Shown here: positions 24,897-34,525 of the stretch, in pieces
How the letters are laid out: every line of letters starts with the position of its first letter
Numbering within the stretch: the stretch's first letter is position 1
Assembly (NCBI GenBank): GCA_014904985.1
Contig: MU128952.1
Location: forward strand, 163,569 to 227,568
DNA length: 64,000 nt
DNA from: Hydnum rufescens UP504
Lineage: Eukaryota > Basidiomycota > Agaricomycetes > Cantharellales > Hydnaceae
Reading direction: 5' to 3'
The notes under the pieces: model-generated
What the model was told of the DNA's origin: nothing
What the model saw: the letters and a program-made list of their open reading frames with translations, nothing else
Databases searched by the model: none
Position numbers and translations under genes: made by a program

Positions 24897-25280
24897 GTGT
24901 TGCCACGACTTGCAGCTTGAGCCCACTCAAGTCGCAAGTCGAGTGTTGCCGAAGACTCGAGTCCTTTTCGGAACTTTTAAAAAGAAAACCTCACGGTGCT
25001 GTCATCACATCACTATTTGCCTCAGACTTATCGACTTCTATCATTTGGATGTCTTCTCTTTCATCCTGTAGCAAAAAAAAGCCCCAATGTGTCGTAGTTG
25101 GCGAGAAAAAAAAAGGACTCAAGACTTGACTTGACTTGACTCAATTCAGTCGAGTCAGTTGCGGCAACACTTAACTCAAGTCGCAAGTCGTGGCTCGACT
25201 TGCGACTCGGAGTCGGAAGAAGTCGCAAGTTGCAAGGAGTCGCCGGGAGTTGCCCGAAGTCGAGTCAAGCGTGGCAACAC
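24897..25280. mobile_element. MITE-like element with nested terminal inverted repeats
   Basis: A 384-bp insertion present after unit A and absent from the matching position after unit B, where 'gccgagggc' at about 29905 continues directly into 'tctcgtactacc'. Ends are perfect inverted repeats GTGTTGCCAC (24897-24906) and GTGGCAACAC (25271-25280), flanked by TA on both sides (24895-24896 and 25281-25282). A second, internal inverted pair, AGTGTTGCCG (24942-24951) and CGGCAACACT (25162-25171), is nested inside. The interior is rich in CAAGTCG/CGACTTG and GACTCGAGTC-type words that could also fold. No coding capacity. TA target duplication and short TIRs suggest a non-autonomous Tc1/mariner-type element. 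Confidence 0.75.
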
Positions 25281-25429
25281 TATCTCGTGCTACCTCAAAG
25301 TTTTTGCTTCTGCAATATTTTCGTTACATCTTGCTTACTCCTGACCCTTGGGAAAAATCCATCCCTCCCGCCTTGCAGCTGTTAATGATGATCGTTGCTG
25401 CTGGTGCTCCTGGCGGGCCGGGTGCCGCT

Positions 25430-26910
25430 GCCTGCGGCAATTTCCACACTCCCACGCTAGCAAAACCTGCGCCCATGGTGAAAATTGTCAGAACGAAAAT
25501 AATCTTGAGAAATACGGCTAACTGTCTACTATCTCGTTGAATTGGCCCTCTACACAACGCCAGTTCTAAATAATTGACGCTTGGCTATCTACGACATCTT
25601 TGATCCAAATGGCTACAACAATGTTTTTGTGCTCGCCTATCCTCTCGAGCCCGTACTTGTTGCATGTTCTTGCTCTCGTTTATAATTGTCTTTCGGTCGT
25701 CTGCTCCTTCATCGACTGCTCCGGGTCGTAAGGATGCCATATCCCGACATCACCTGAGAAGAGGACTGTAAGAGTGAAGACGTTCTACAGATAGTTGTGC
25801 GGTTTCCTTGGAGTTGAAATGGTCTCTATATCCTTGCAACATCAAACCGGGACCCCTCCCATTTTCTGTCGATATTGATTCTGCTCCGAAGGAACCCATC
25901 GAGAGGGATTCAATAGCCCTCCTCTCACCTGGAGCCTACATTATCCTCATCGATGGTTAGATCTTTTCGAGAGTCTTCCAGCTGGTCCATCCCCGTCTTC
26001 TAGCTCATTTTTGGTCGGATTCTTAGGGACGAAGTCCGCCCCTGTAGTCTCCTCCGACCTACTGGGTTCCGAGACACTGCTAGCTTTCCCAGTGGGTAGT
26101 TCCCCTAAATTACCCGACAATCACTCGATATCAATGAGGGGGATCATCCACCATCCATAGAGAAGCATTACAGCGGTCTCCGCATCCATTCCTTCAAGTT
26201 CCTTCTGCAATATAACGGGAGTGCCGCTTAGCGATGAGAATAAGAGCGTCGTTCCGATCATTCAAAACAGGATTGAGGAAAAACGATTGATAATCGTGAG
26301 TTATTATCCCAGACTCGCATCCAATCATTGAAATGTGACGTGTGTTTGCTACATCTGCATCTTTGCCTGGGATTGTAGTTTGTAGGACCATATGAAGAAC
26401 TTCCTGCGGACCTCGATACACCTCAAAATTACTTGACGATGGCCTCCTCTCTTTGGCCTCATTTCGATCAATATGCATTTGGCATTGATGTTGATGTATG
26501 AAGGGATATTCTACTCTTTCTCGGGCACCATGGGCGACACTGACAGTCGTTTAGGACGACTATCGGATTATTCAATTTTCGAAACCCACGCCCGAGTTCG
26601 ACATCACCAACGCCGGCACTCTCAAGATGCCCGAGTCCTAGGCCATGCCCTACTCCAACTGCCTCAGGCTCCATTTCCAGCTTTGTATTCACATGTATCT
26701 CGCCTCGCCTCCTCCCGGGGCGCAGACATTCACCATATGGGAACTGAATTGTCTACAGGACGAGGTGGGGCTTTATGAAGTGGACGAGCCCCTCCCAGAG
26801 TTGACTGATCCGGTGTGGGACTCACCTCTCGGACGAGAAGCCCTCCGATCAATTATCGCTCGAGGTGGTGTGTACTCACTACTTGTTTATGCCCTGGCCG
26901 ATTCAAGCTA
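25430..26910 (+). pseudogene. HNH_2-type nuclease-like gene, decayed copy B
   Basis: Second copy of the HNH-like relic. It lacks the ATG-Lys-Phe before YDIFDPNGYNN, and it has an 11-bp loss around 25820 (between GVE and the SLYPCN segment) that shifts the frame. It preserves ALLSPGAYIILIDG, which is frame-shifted in copy A. A TAG lies directly after 'LIDG' in all copies unless it belongs to an intron. The C-terminal segment (DYRIIQFSKPTPEFDITNAG, LPELTDPVWDSPLGREALRS) is almost unchanged from copy A. It is non-functional as read, with breaks different from those in copies A and C. Confidence 0.45.
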
Positions 26911-27720
26911 ACCCCCGGCATGCAAGTTTCCACCTAGTACTAGTACGAGAATAAAGCGTGATGTCCCTCTCGCCGGTCGTTGGATGGCCCCAACCCGAAT
27001 ACATGCCGATGGCCACGCAGTTTTCGAGCGTCTCTAGGCGGACTCTCTCGATTATCACTGCGAACAGACAACCGAACTCTGCAGAGTTGCCCGAAGTCGA
27101 CTCTAAATCGGGGCGACATGATAGTGGGGGCACTCGTCTTCCGCGGGTCCATTATGTACTGTACTACATTAGGCCTATAGGTTTGGCTTTTCAAGGGGGC
27201 ACTCTGCACAATCCCGAATGTAAATTGAAAATGCGCCCCTTTCTTACTGTGGTGGGTGTTGACTCCCTGCTTGGACAAATCGGGTAGCGGCGAACACGCG
27301 TGGGGAACTGAACGTGCAGGTATCGTGGATGTGTTTCCTCCCCATAAAGGATGGGATATAGATCAATCAAGCCAAGGGCTCCCTCCTACCTGAATGCAGC
27401 AAGGTCAGAGCTGGACTGTAAAGGAACACCCAGTAGATAGCCTGGCATCAGCTGATGCCATTCTCTTCGAAATCGCCAGAAGAGACGTAGATAATTGCCG
27501 CAGGATGCGTTATATTTTGCTTACCGTCAACTAGGAGAAGAGTTTTTGTCGTGTAGGGCGTCCCGAAAGAGGCGAGAGATTGGATGTAGTGGGGGTTGGC
27601 TGGTGATTGCACAAATCCGAGTCCAAATTCAAATCAATGTCTAGCCTGGATTTCCGCTGGAGGCATTGTCATTGGGATTGGCACACACCAATGTAACTAC
27701 AGGGCGCCCCGAAACTGATA

Positions 27721-28311
27721 TGGACTCCTAGCAATGGTCGGCTTGGTCCGGTAGGCACGTGGAACAATACCAAATTAGGTGCTGCTACCAAATCAGGTAG
27801 CACAGCCCTGCACACCGAAAATGAATTCCGGTGCTCGTGACCCGGCTACGTAAGAGTCGGGGATCCCGTCACCCCGCATCCCAAGTCCGCAACACCTATG
27901 GTCAAAATAGGAAAGTATACTTAACGCCCTTAAACCACACCACCATTGTAATTTATACCTGCCTATAGTTTCTTTTGCGCGATGTAGATTTTTTTTTGGC
28001 AACGTGAATGTACATCATATCGACTGCTTTCCGGTGGCTGCGAAGGAAATGTGGCTAAATCTGAGCTCAATTCACTCTGAAGAATATTTACCTGGGTCAA
28101 CACCGTCGATTATTTGCGGAACGGTTTAACTTAGGGTACCCGTCAATATGTTGCCTTTTCCTACGAACTGTTGCGGGGATCTAAGAACCCCAGAATAATT
28201 CAAGGACTCAGGAATATCTACCAGACTTTCGAGAACAACTTACATGGTGTTCCCAGAAATAATTCCTAGGCTCATCCCATGAATGGTGCTGGGGGACACT
28301 ATCACAGTGTA
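27721..28311. mobile_element. 591-bp insertion specific to unit B
   Basis: Unit A reads 'gaaactgata-cttacgtgcatgtgcac' (near 23270), while unit B reads 'gaaactgata', then 591 unrelated bases, then 'cctaagtgcatgtgcac'. The insertion is bounded by TA on each side, consistent with a TA target duplication. I see no clear terminal inverted repeat (left end tggactcctagcaatgg, right end reverse-complement cactgtgatagtgtc) and no coding frame. It could be a decayed transposon, or sequence that unit A lost. The T-run at 27989-27997 is the only notable simple sequence. Confidence 0.5.
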
Positions 28312-28495
28312 CCTAAGTGCATGTGCACTAAGGTAAAATTACAATGGATGCTGCTGCTGCAAACGCGCGTGAATTCATCTGGAAGTGCGCATTCGTTGTG
28401 AATTTTCGGGAAGGGCAAATTCTTCCAAAATTCTCTGGAAATCGTAAGTATTCATAAATATTTGCTGTCATAAAACTCCAGCTGTCAACTGCAAT

Positions 28496-29696
28496 ATGTC
28501 GTCCCCCCAAAAGGCACAGGTGAAGCTTCTGTACGACATCATCTCGCCTTATTCGTATTCTGCTTTTGCTACACTCCTTAGGTTTGCGTCTCACTCGTCC
28601 TGTTGCATTGGTCTTCCACCCGATCTCGCATTAACTGGAACTACTTTCTACAGGTACAAGGAGGCGTGGAACTTGGATGTCGACCTGTGTCCTGTGAGTA
28701 TGGCCTTTCCTCATTGATGATTCTCCTCGAGCCTGATTTATGGCCTCCTTTAGATTTCTCTAGGTATGTGGACTAGACAATAGGGAAAAAGGAGTGGATT
28801 GATACCTTTCCCGACTTGTCATGTAGGAGGGGTTCTGAGGTATACTGAGAACACCCCGCCACTCCTTCGCCTCATGGAAGTGCCATACATCGTGAGCCAA
28901 GTTTCTGTCACAATGGTGCACATTGTGCGGGGGGCGACCAGATGCTCACAGCCCTTGTCAATGCAGATTATGGATCATGGCCGGATTTCAGATCGGTCTT
29001 CAGGTTAGGGCCGTGTTCTGTTGAGCGACAGGTTTCTCTCACTGAACGAACGGGATCATGGCAACAGTGGACATTCGGTCTCCGCCAGGCCATCCCATGA
29101 GGGCGGACCTGGTCCGCTTTCTAAGGGCTGTCCGGGAAGAGGAAGGGCAGGAAATTCTCGCTGAGTGTACACGGCTTATATTCGTACGTTCGATTCTTTT
29201 CCAACCCATGTCGTGTACGATGCCTGATTGGATTTCGCCCATTCCGGTGGAATCCAGGAGGAATTCTATGCGGTCCAGACTGACTATAGGACTGAACAAT
29301 TCTGGGAATGTCTCGTTCCTACTCTTACCAAAGAGAACTTGGCTCGCATCCGCCAATTGTCGCAAACGACCCGACACAAAGAGGGCATCAAGGAAGATGT
29401 CAAAAATGCGGTTGAAAATTATGGGATGTTTGGGGCACCGTGGATGGTTGTGACGCGCGCATCAGATCGAAAGGTAGATGTCTTCTTTGGGGCTGATAAA
29501 TTTGATGCTATGGCATGGTGGTTAGGTACGTACGGTTGATTTCCTTGGAGCGCCCCTTTATCCATAGTAGATGTAGTCCTGATGAGTATCATCACTCCAT
29601 AGGACCGGAATATGTCTGGAGGGGCCATATCCCGATGGACAGAATCCTTATCCTATTGCCACCCTCCGGCACTCTGGTGTAGCAGCTAGGCTATGA
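28496..29696 (+). CDS. GST kappa / DsbA-like oxidoreductase, copy 3 (C-terminal frame break)
   Basis: Third close paralog, starting MSSPQKAQVKLLYDIISPYS and keeping the catalytic-position Ser. Exons follow the same pattern (VDLCP, ISLG|GVLRYTENTPPLLRLMEVPY, HPMRADLVRFLRAV, TDYRTEQFWECLVPTL). In the last exon the G run at 29621-29624 has four G where copies 1 and 2 have five. This turns WRGPYPDGQNPYP into WRGHIPMDRILIL and brings an early stop at 29682 instead of 29696. The body of the protein is intact. Because contractions of the same type occur in core genes in this window, a base-call error is as likely as a real frameshift. Confidence 0.75.
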
Positions 29697-29905
29697 CGAC
29701 CCCTCTATGTCAGCCCATCATTGAAATCATTGAATACAGCCTTTTGTTTTATGGGACACGGTGGCATGCCGCCTCTGCCACAGTGGAGCTTGAAGAAGGG
29801 CGCTGGTGCGAGAAGGCCTATACCTCGCGTATCATTCAATATGGCTCATTAGTTCGGCGACATCAGTGCTGGTGCGTCCGGCTGCCGGCAGGCGCCGAGG
29901 GCGGT

Positions 29906-31560
29906 CTCGTACTACCCCCAAAGTTTTTGCTGCCGCAATATTTTCGTCATATCTTGCTTGCTCCTGAGCCTTGGGAGAAATCCTTCCTTCCCGCCGTGCA
30001 GCTGTGAATGATGATCGCTACTGGCGGGCCGGGTGCCGCTACCTGCGGCAATTTCCACACTCCCACGCTAGCAAAACCTGCGCCCATGGTGAAAATTGTC
30101 AGAACGAAAGAAATCTTGAAAAATACGGCTAACTGTCTATTACCTCGTTGAATTGGCCCTCTACACAGCGCTAGTTCTAAATAATTGACGCTTGGCCATC
30201 TACGACATCTTTGATCCAAATGGCTACAACAATGTTTTTGTGTTCGCCTATGCTCTCGAGCCCATACTTGTTGCAGGTTCTTGCCCTCGTTTCTAATTGT
30301 CTTTCGATCGTCTGCTCATTCATCGACTGCTCCGGGTCGTAAGGATGCCATATCCCGACATCACCAGAAATAAGGACTGTAAGAGCGAAGGCGTTCTACA
30401 GATGGTTGTGCGGCTTCCTTGGAGTTGAAACCAACAATAAATAGTCACTATATCCTTGCAACATCAAACCGGGACCCCACCCATTTTCCGTCGATACTGA
30501 TTCTGCTCCGGGGGAACCCATCGAGAGGGATTCAATAGCCCTCCTCTCACCTGGAGCGTACATTATCCTCGTCGATGGTTAGATCTTTTCGAGAGTCTTC
30601 CGGCCGGTCTTACCCCCATCTTCTGGCTGATTGTTTGCCTGGGATTGTCGTTTGTGGGACCATATGAAGAACTTCCTGCGGACCTCGATACAACTCAAAA
30701 TTACCTGACGATGGCCTCCGCTCTTCGGCCTCATTTCGATCAATATGCATTTGGGATTGACGTTAATGTACGAAGGGATATTCTACTCTTTCTCGGGCAC
30801 CATGGGCCACCGACCACTGAGACTGAAGAACAACTTGTATAGGACGACTATCGGATTATTCAATTTTCGAAACCCACGCCCGAGTTCAACATCAGCAACG
30901 CCGGCACTCTCAAGATGTCCGAGTCCCAGGCCTAGGCCATGCCCTATGCTAACTCCCCCAGGCTCCATTTCCAGCTTTGTATTCACATGTACCTCGCCTC
31001 GCCTCCTCCCGGGGCGCAGACATTCACCATGTGGGAACCCCATTGTCTACAGGACGAGGTGGGGCTTTATGAAGTGGACGAGCCCCTCCCAGAGTTGATT
31101 GATCCGGTGTGGGACTCACCTCTCGGACGAGAAGTCCTCCGGTCAATTATCGCTCGTGGTGTGTACTCACTACGATCAAGCTAACCCCTGGCCACGCAAG
31201 GTTCCACCTAGCACTAGTGCGAGAAAAAAGTATGCTGCCCGTCTCGCTGGTTGCTGGGAGGCCCCAATCCGAATACGCTCTGACAGTCACGCAGTTTCTA
31301 GGGGAGACTCTCAATTATCAATACAAACAAACAACCGAACTCTGCGAAGTTGCCCGAAGTGTACTCGTAAGTCGGTGGTGACACGATAGTGGGAGGCACT
31401 CGTCCTCCGCGGGTACTGTACTACACTACACTAGGCCTATAGGTTTGGCCCTTCAAGGGGGGCCCAAACATAAATTGAAAATGCACCCCTCTGTCTTACT
31501 GTGGCGGACTCCCCGCTTGGACAAAAACACGGGCTCAGGGCAGAGTTGCAAATAACCGGT
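29906..31560 (+). repeat. Partial duplication unit C (HNH-like only)
   Basis: Third copy of the left half of the unit. It starts like unit B and runs through the HNH-like relic and part of the following non-coding block, but the homology fades around 31500-31560 before any GST-kappa of the copy 1-3 type. A diverged GST-kappa gene follows 570 bp later at 32125. Compared with A and B it lacks about 340 bp in the middle of the HNH-like gene. Confidence 0.75.
30035..31185 (+). pseudogene. HNH_2-type nuclease-like gene, decayed copy C
   Basis: Third relic. It has a stop codon (TAG at about 30441) where copy A has the Trp of DKKWSLYP. About 340 bp of copy A (21552-21900) are absent: 'ctggctgattgt' at 30630 runs directly into 'ttgcctgggattgt'. 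That deletion removes the FCNITGVPLSDENK segment, so the putative HNH core is gone. Downstream it keeps the continuous frame FVGPYEELPADLDTTQNYLT then MASALRPHFDQYAFGIDVNV, and the conserved C-terminal block. Confidence 0.45.
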
Positions 31561-32124
31561 TGCGCGGGTGTAGAGAAGAGGGGTCTCATCACCCGGGCAT
31601 GTTATGATATGCCGATTCAGGCATCGTCAGAGGCTATAGGCTATTCCTACTCCGACACGACCGGCATCAGCTGAGGCGACTGCGCCTGTTGCTTTTGGTG
31701 GAGTGAATGGTTCCCGATTGGATGAGTCAGCATACTCCGAAACATGTGAAGCGAGGACTCCCGCACGTGAGTTGAAGACTCTGCAGGAGACGGCGAGGGG
31801 TACTGAGACTCATCGGGGTGAATCGCCGGCATCATAGCAAATCACAGGAGGTTCTACCATTGCCGTTAATTGCGGAGGGATGAAAGGCCAGCTGAAGCGC
31901 TACAGACTGGCCACGGGAGAGGTGGCGGGAGAGTGTACGCCTTGGAGCCTTCAAGCCTTGTAACCTTGGACGATAAATTTCTTCGCCCCCGAATGACGGT
32001 GATCACCACCGGAAGGAGAAATCAATCAACTCCGGGAAAACTAGAGAACGATGACATAATCATCATGCGCGATTCCATACTTAACAGTTCCCCGTTGTCG
32101 CCGCTTCGGTAGCTCGATTGGCCT
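31561..32124. other. Intergenic, nothing recognised
   Basis: Between the end of unit C and GST-kappa copy 4. Short open frames on both strands have no recognisable content. It presumably carries the promoter of the gene starting at 32125. No repeat match to the neighbouring units was noticed. Confidence 0.4.
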
Positions 32125-33389
32125 ATGGCGATGGACTCCAATGTCGGTCAAGCTCGCCCCCAAAAGGCTTTCGTAAGGCTCTACTTCGATGTTAGCTCTC
32201 CCTGGTCATATGTAGCCTGCGTCATATTGCTCAGGTGGGTTTCTCCCCATGCTATATCGTGAGGCGCACCCTATATCGCTATCGATGTTCTCAGGTACAA
32301 GGACGCCTGGAACTTGGAGGTCGATTTGTTTCCTGTGAGTCAGAGTACACAGTATTCTCCTCGTCACCCCTTGCTTATGATGCACTCCAGATTTTCCTTG
32401 GTGTGTGAAACAATCCGTCGCCTCTCGCTCCCCGCCAGTCTCATCTGATTCGTTTCAGGCGGAATTATGGTGATGTCTGGAAATAAGGCACCTGCTCTAC
32501 ACCCCGAGCAAACGCCATACAACGTACGCGCCGCTCCTAACCCCAATAATTCGAATGAAATGAAGAGAGGACTCTCATCATCGCTGCGTGACGAATCTTC
32601 TTACAGGCTATGGACGGCAAGCGCATATTTGAAAGATACGGACGTGCGTCGTCTTAATTCTCCCCCCCGGCGGGGTCGGTCTTCGTCTTGCACGGCTAAT
32701 GAGCTCGGACGTTTGTGTTTATTGTTTGTAGTCGACATCCGATCACCACCCGGCCATCCCATGAATACCACCAGTCTCAATATCATCCGATTCCTCCGCG
32801 CAGTCCGCGCAGAGGAAAGCCGGGAAATTCTCGCCGCGTGCACTATGCTCATTTTCGTGCGTTTTTTAACATTTCGGTCTTTTGCCACTTGATTTCCTCT
32901 CCTCTCCTCCTAACCTACCGTACTGTGGCAGCTCGAATTCTACAGTGTGCACACCGATTATACGACAGATGCCTTCTGGGAGTGTCTCGTACCCACGATT
33001 TCCAAGGAGAAACTCGCTCACCTTCGAAACATCTCTCAGTCGGAGAAGCATAAGGAGGGAGTGAAGGAGGACGTGGCAGAGGCTGTAGAGCAGCATGGAG
33101 TGTTCGGGTGCCCTTGGTTCGTTGCGCGGCGCCCCCAAGATGGAAAAGTTGACGGTTTCTTCGGTGTCGATAAATTGGAAGCTATGGCATGGTGGCTAGG
33201 TGAGCGTGAAAAAAAATAATTTTTACCTACATCCTGGGCGTGCGGTCTCCCCCTTTCCTTCGCTGACCTCGGGGGCTCCTGATAATGATAGGTGAAGGCC
33301 GTACGTGGAGAGGACCGTACCCAGACGGAACACATCCCGGGAGTATCATCGCCTCTCGACGTGGAGTGGCGGAGCAATCAAAGCTCTGA
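32125..33389 (+). CDS. GST kappa / DsbA-like oxidoreductase, copy 4 (diverged)
   Basis: Diverged but intact member of the same family. It starts MAMDSNVGQARPQKAFVRLY and FDVSSPWSYVACVILL, with the catalytic-position Ser in S-P-W-S. It continues YKDAWNLEVDLFP, GGIMVMSGNKAPALHPEQTP, NTTSLNIIRFLRAVRAEESR, TDYTTDAFWECLVPTISKEK, EQHGVFGCPWFVARR, VDGFFGVDKLEAMAWWLG and EGRTWRGPYPDGTHPGSI, stop at 33389. Exon boundaries coincide with those of copies 1-3, so all four descend from one gene. Its greater divergence suggests it is the oldest paralog or the parental locus. All introns keep frame. Confidence 0.85.
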
Positions 33390-33509
33390 CGCGGCTCGGC
33401 ACCGCGTTATGTTGTGCATCCCCCCTGTATCCCTCCCCCCCTCTTCCCCCTGTGCCACGATTGTAATGGTGCCCACACTATCGTTTTTATTTAACTTATT
33501 ATTGGTCAA

Positions 33510-34525
33510 TCATAGATCGTTAACAAATATCCCCTCCTTGTTAAACTGCGCGTTCCAATTGCCCTGTGTCGTCCGATTCATCAAGGTCCAATAGGCAGTG
33601 GCATGGGCAGCTGCTGAGAATTCCTCCAAGGCCATTGGCTCCGTAGCAGACTTCACCTATTTTGGGCAAGCGTAAAATGTTTTGTTTTTTTTTGGGATTT
33701 CGTATAATTCAATTGACCAACAAATGCGAAATTTCAGAAAACGTCTTGTCACATGAAAAAAAAAAAGACGAGCATTTGCGTTTTTTGTGGGCACGCAAAA
33801 AACTGTCACGCACTTGAGTGGCGAAATAAAACTGGCACGCGCGGTCCGCGAACACCGTGGCCAAATGGTCGATGAAGTAGGCCTGCTGGGCCTTGACGAG
33901 GCCGAGCGTGAGCATCTTGTCCCACGCGGGGACGAACGGCATCGGGTTCCCCGTGACGATGAACACCTGTGGCGCGGAGCGCGGGAGCGTCGCGAAGCCC
34001 CGCACGGCGAACTGCACTGCGACGTACACCGAGTGCATCCCTACTTCGGAGGACCTTTGCACTGCGCTGAGAGGGAGCGATAGGGGGTCCTCGGGCTCTG
34101 GAAGCGTCAAGCTCGCGAAATCGATGGCTATATCATCATCAGAATCGATGAAACAAAGATAAACAAAAAAAAGCTGGGCGTCAATTCTTTTCATATTCTT
34201 AGGCTTGGAAGTGGAGGGAAGAGGAACGACGCCGTCTCAGTCGCATCGCACCGCGCCGCACCGCAATTAAATTAGGTAGGTACGCGCCATTGTATATGAT
34301 GACATTAGGAAATGCGCCCAGATTTCGCACGGCGTCGCCCAGTGCGGCGTGCAGCGTGTCCGAGTAATTGAGGGGGGCGCGGAATGTGAGGTACCCATCG
34401 CGCGTCGCGCCCTCGTAGTCGGGCTCCATGCTGCCCACAGAGACTTTCCATCCTTCGTGCACGAGTTTTTTGATTAGGGCACGGCCGACGTGTCGGCCTG
34501 CGCCGATTATGAGCGCTGCGGGCAT
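33510..34525 (-). CDS. Short-chain dehydrogenase/reductase-like NAD(P)-binding protein
   Basis: Rossmann-fold SDR-like protein of unknown substrate. The N-terminus MPAALIIGAGRHVGRALIKK is a glycine-rich dinucleotide site (GxGxxxGxx variant G-A-G-R-H-V-G). It is followed by PNVIIYNGAY (the NAG-type strand), splice to IDFASLTLPEPEDPLSLPLS, then FATLPRSAPQVFIVTGNPMP and LTLGLVKAQQAYFIDHLATV. After a final intron the tail reads VKSATEPMALEEFSAAAHAT and NWNAQFNKEGIFVNDL, stop at 33510. The canonical Ser-Tyr-xxx-Lys is not evident: T-G-N and L-V-K occupy the expected area. It may therefore be a non-classical or inactive SDR. About 270 residues, typical for the family. Confidence 0.75.

Larger units (their letters stand above)
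25283..29905 (+). repeat. Segmental duplication unit B (HNH-like + GST-kappa)
   Basis: Second unit, collinear with unit A. The left flank (tctcgtgctacctcaaagtt...) matches the start of unit C at 29906. It contains the HNH-like relic (25430-26910), the conserved non-coding block, a 591-bp insertion (27721-28311) and GST-kappa copy 3. Units B and C share a left-hand segment (about 25290-25430) that unit A lacks, so B and C are probably the more recent duplication pair. Confidence 0.85.
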
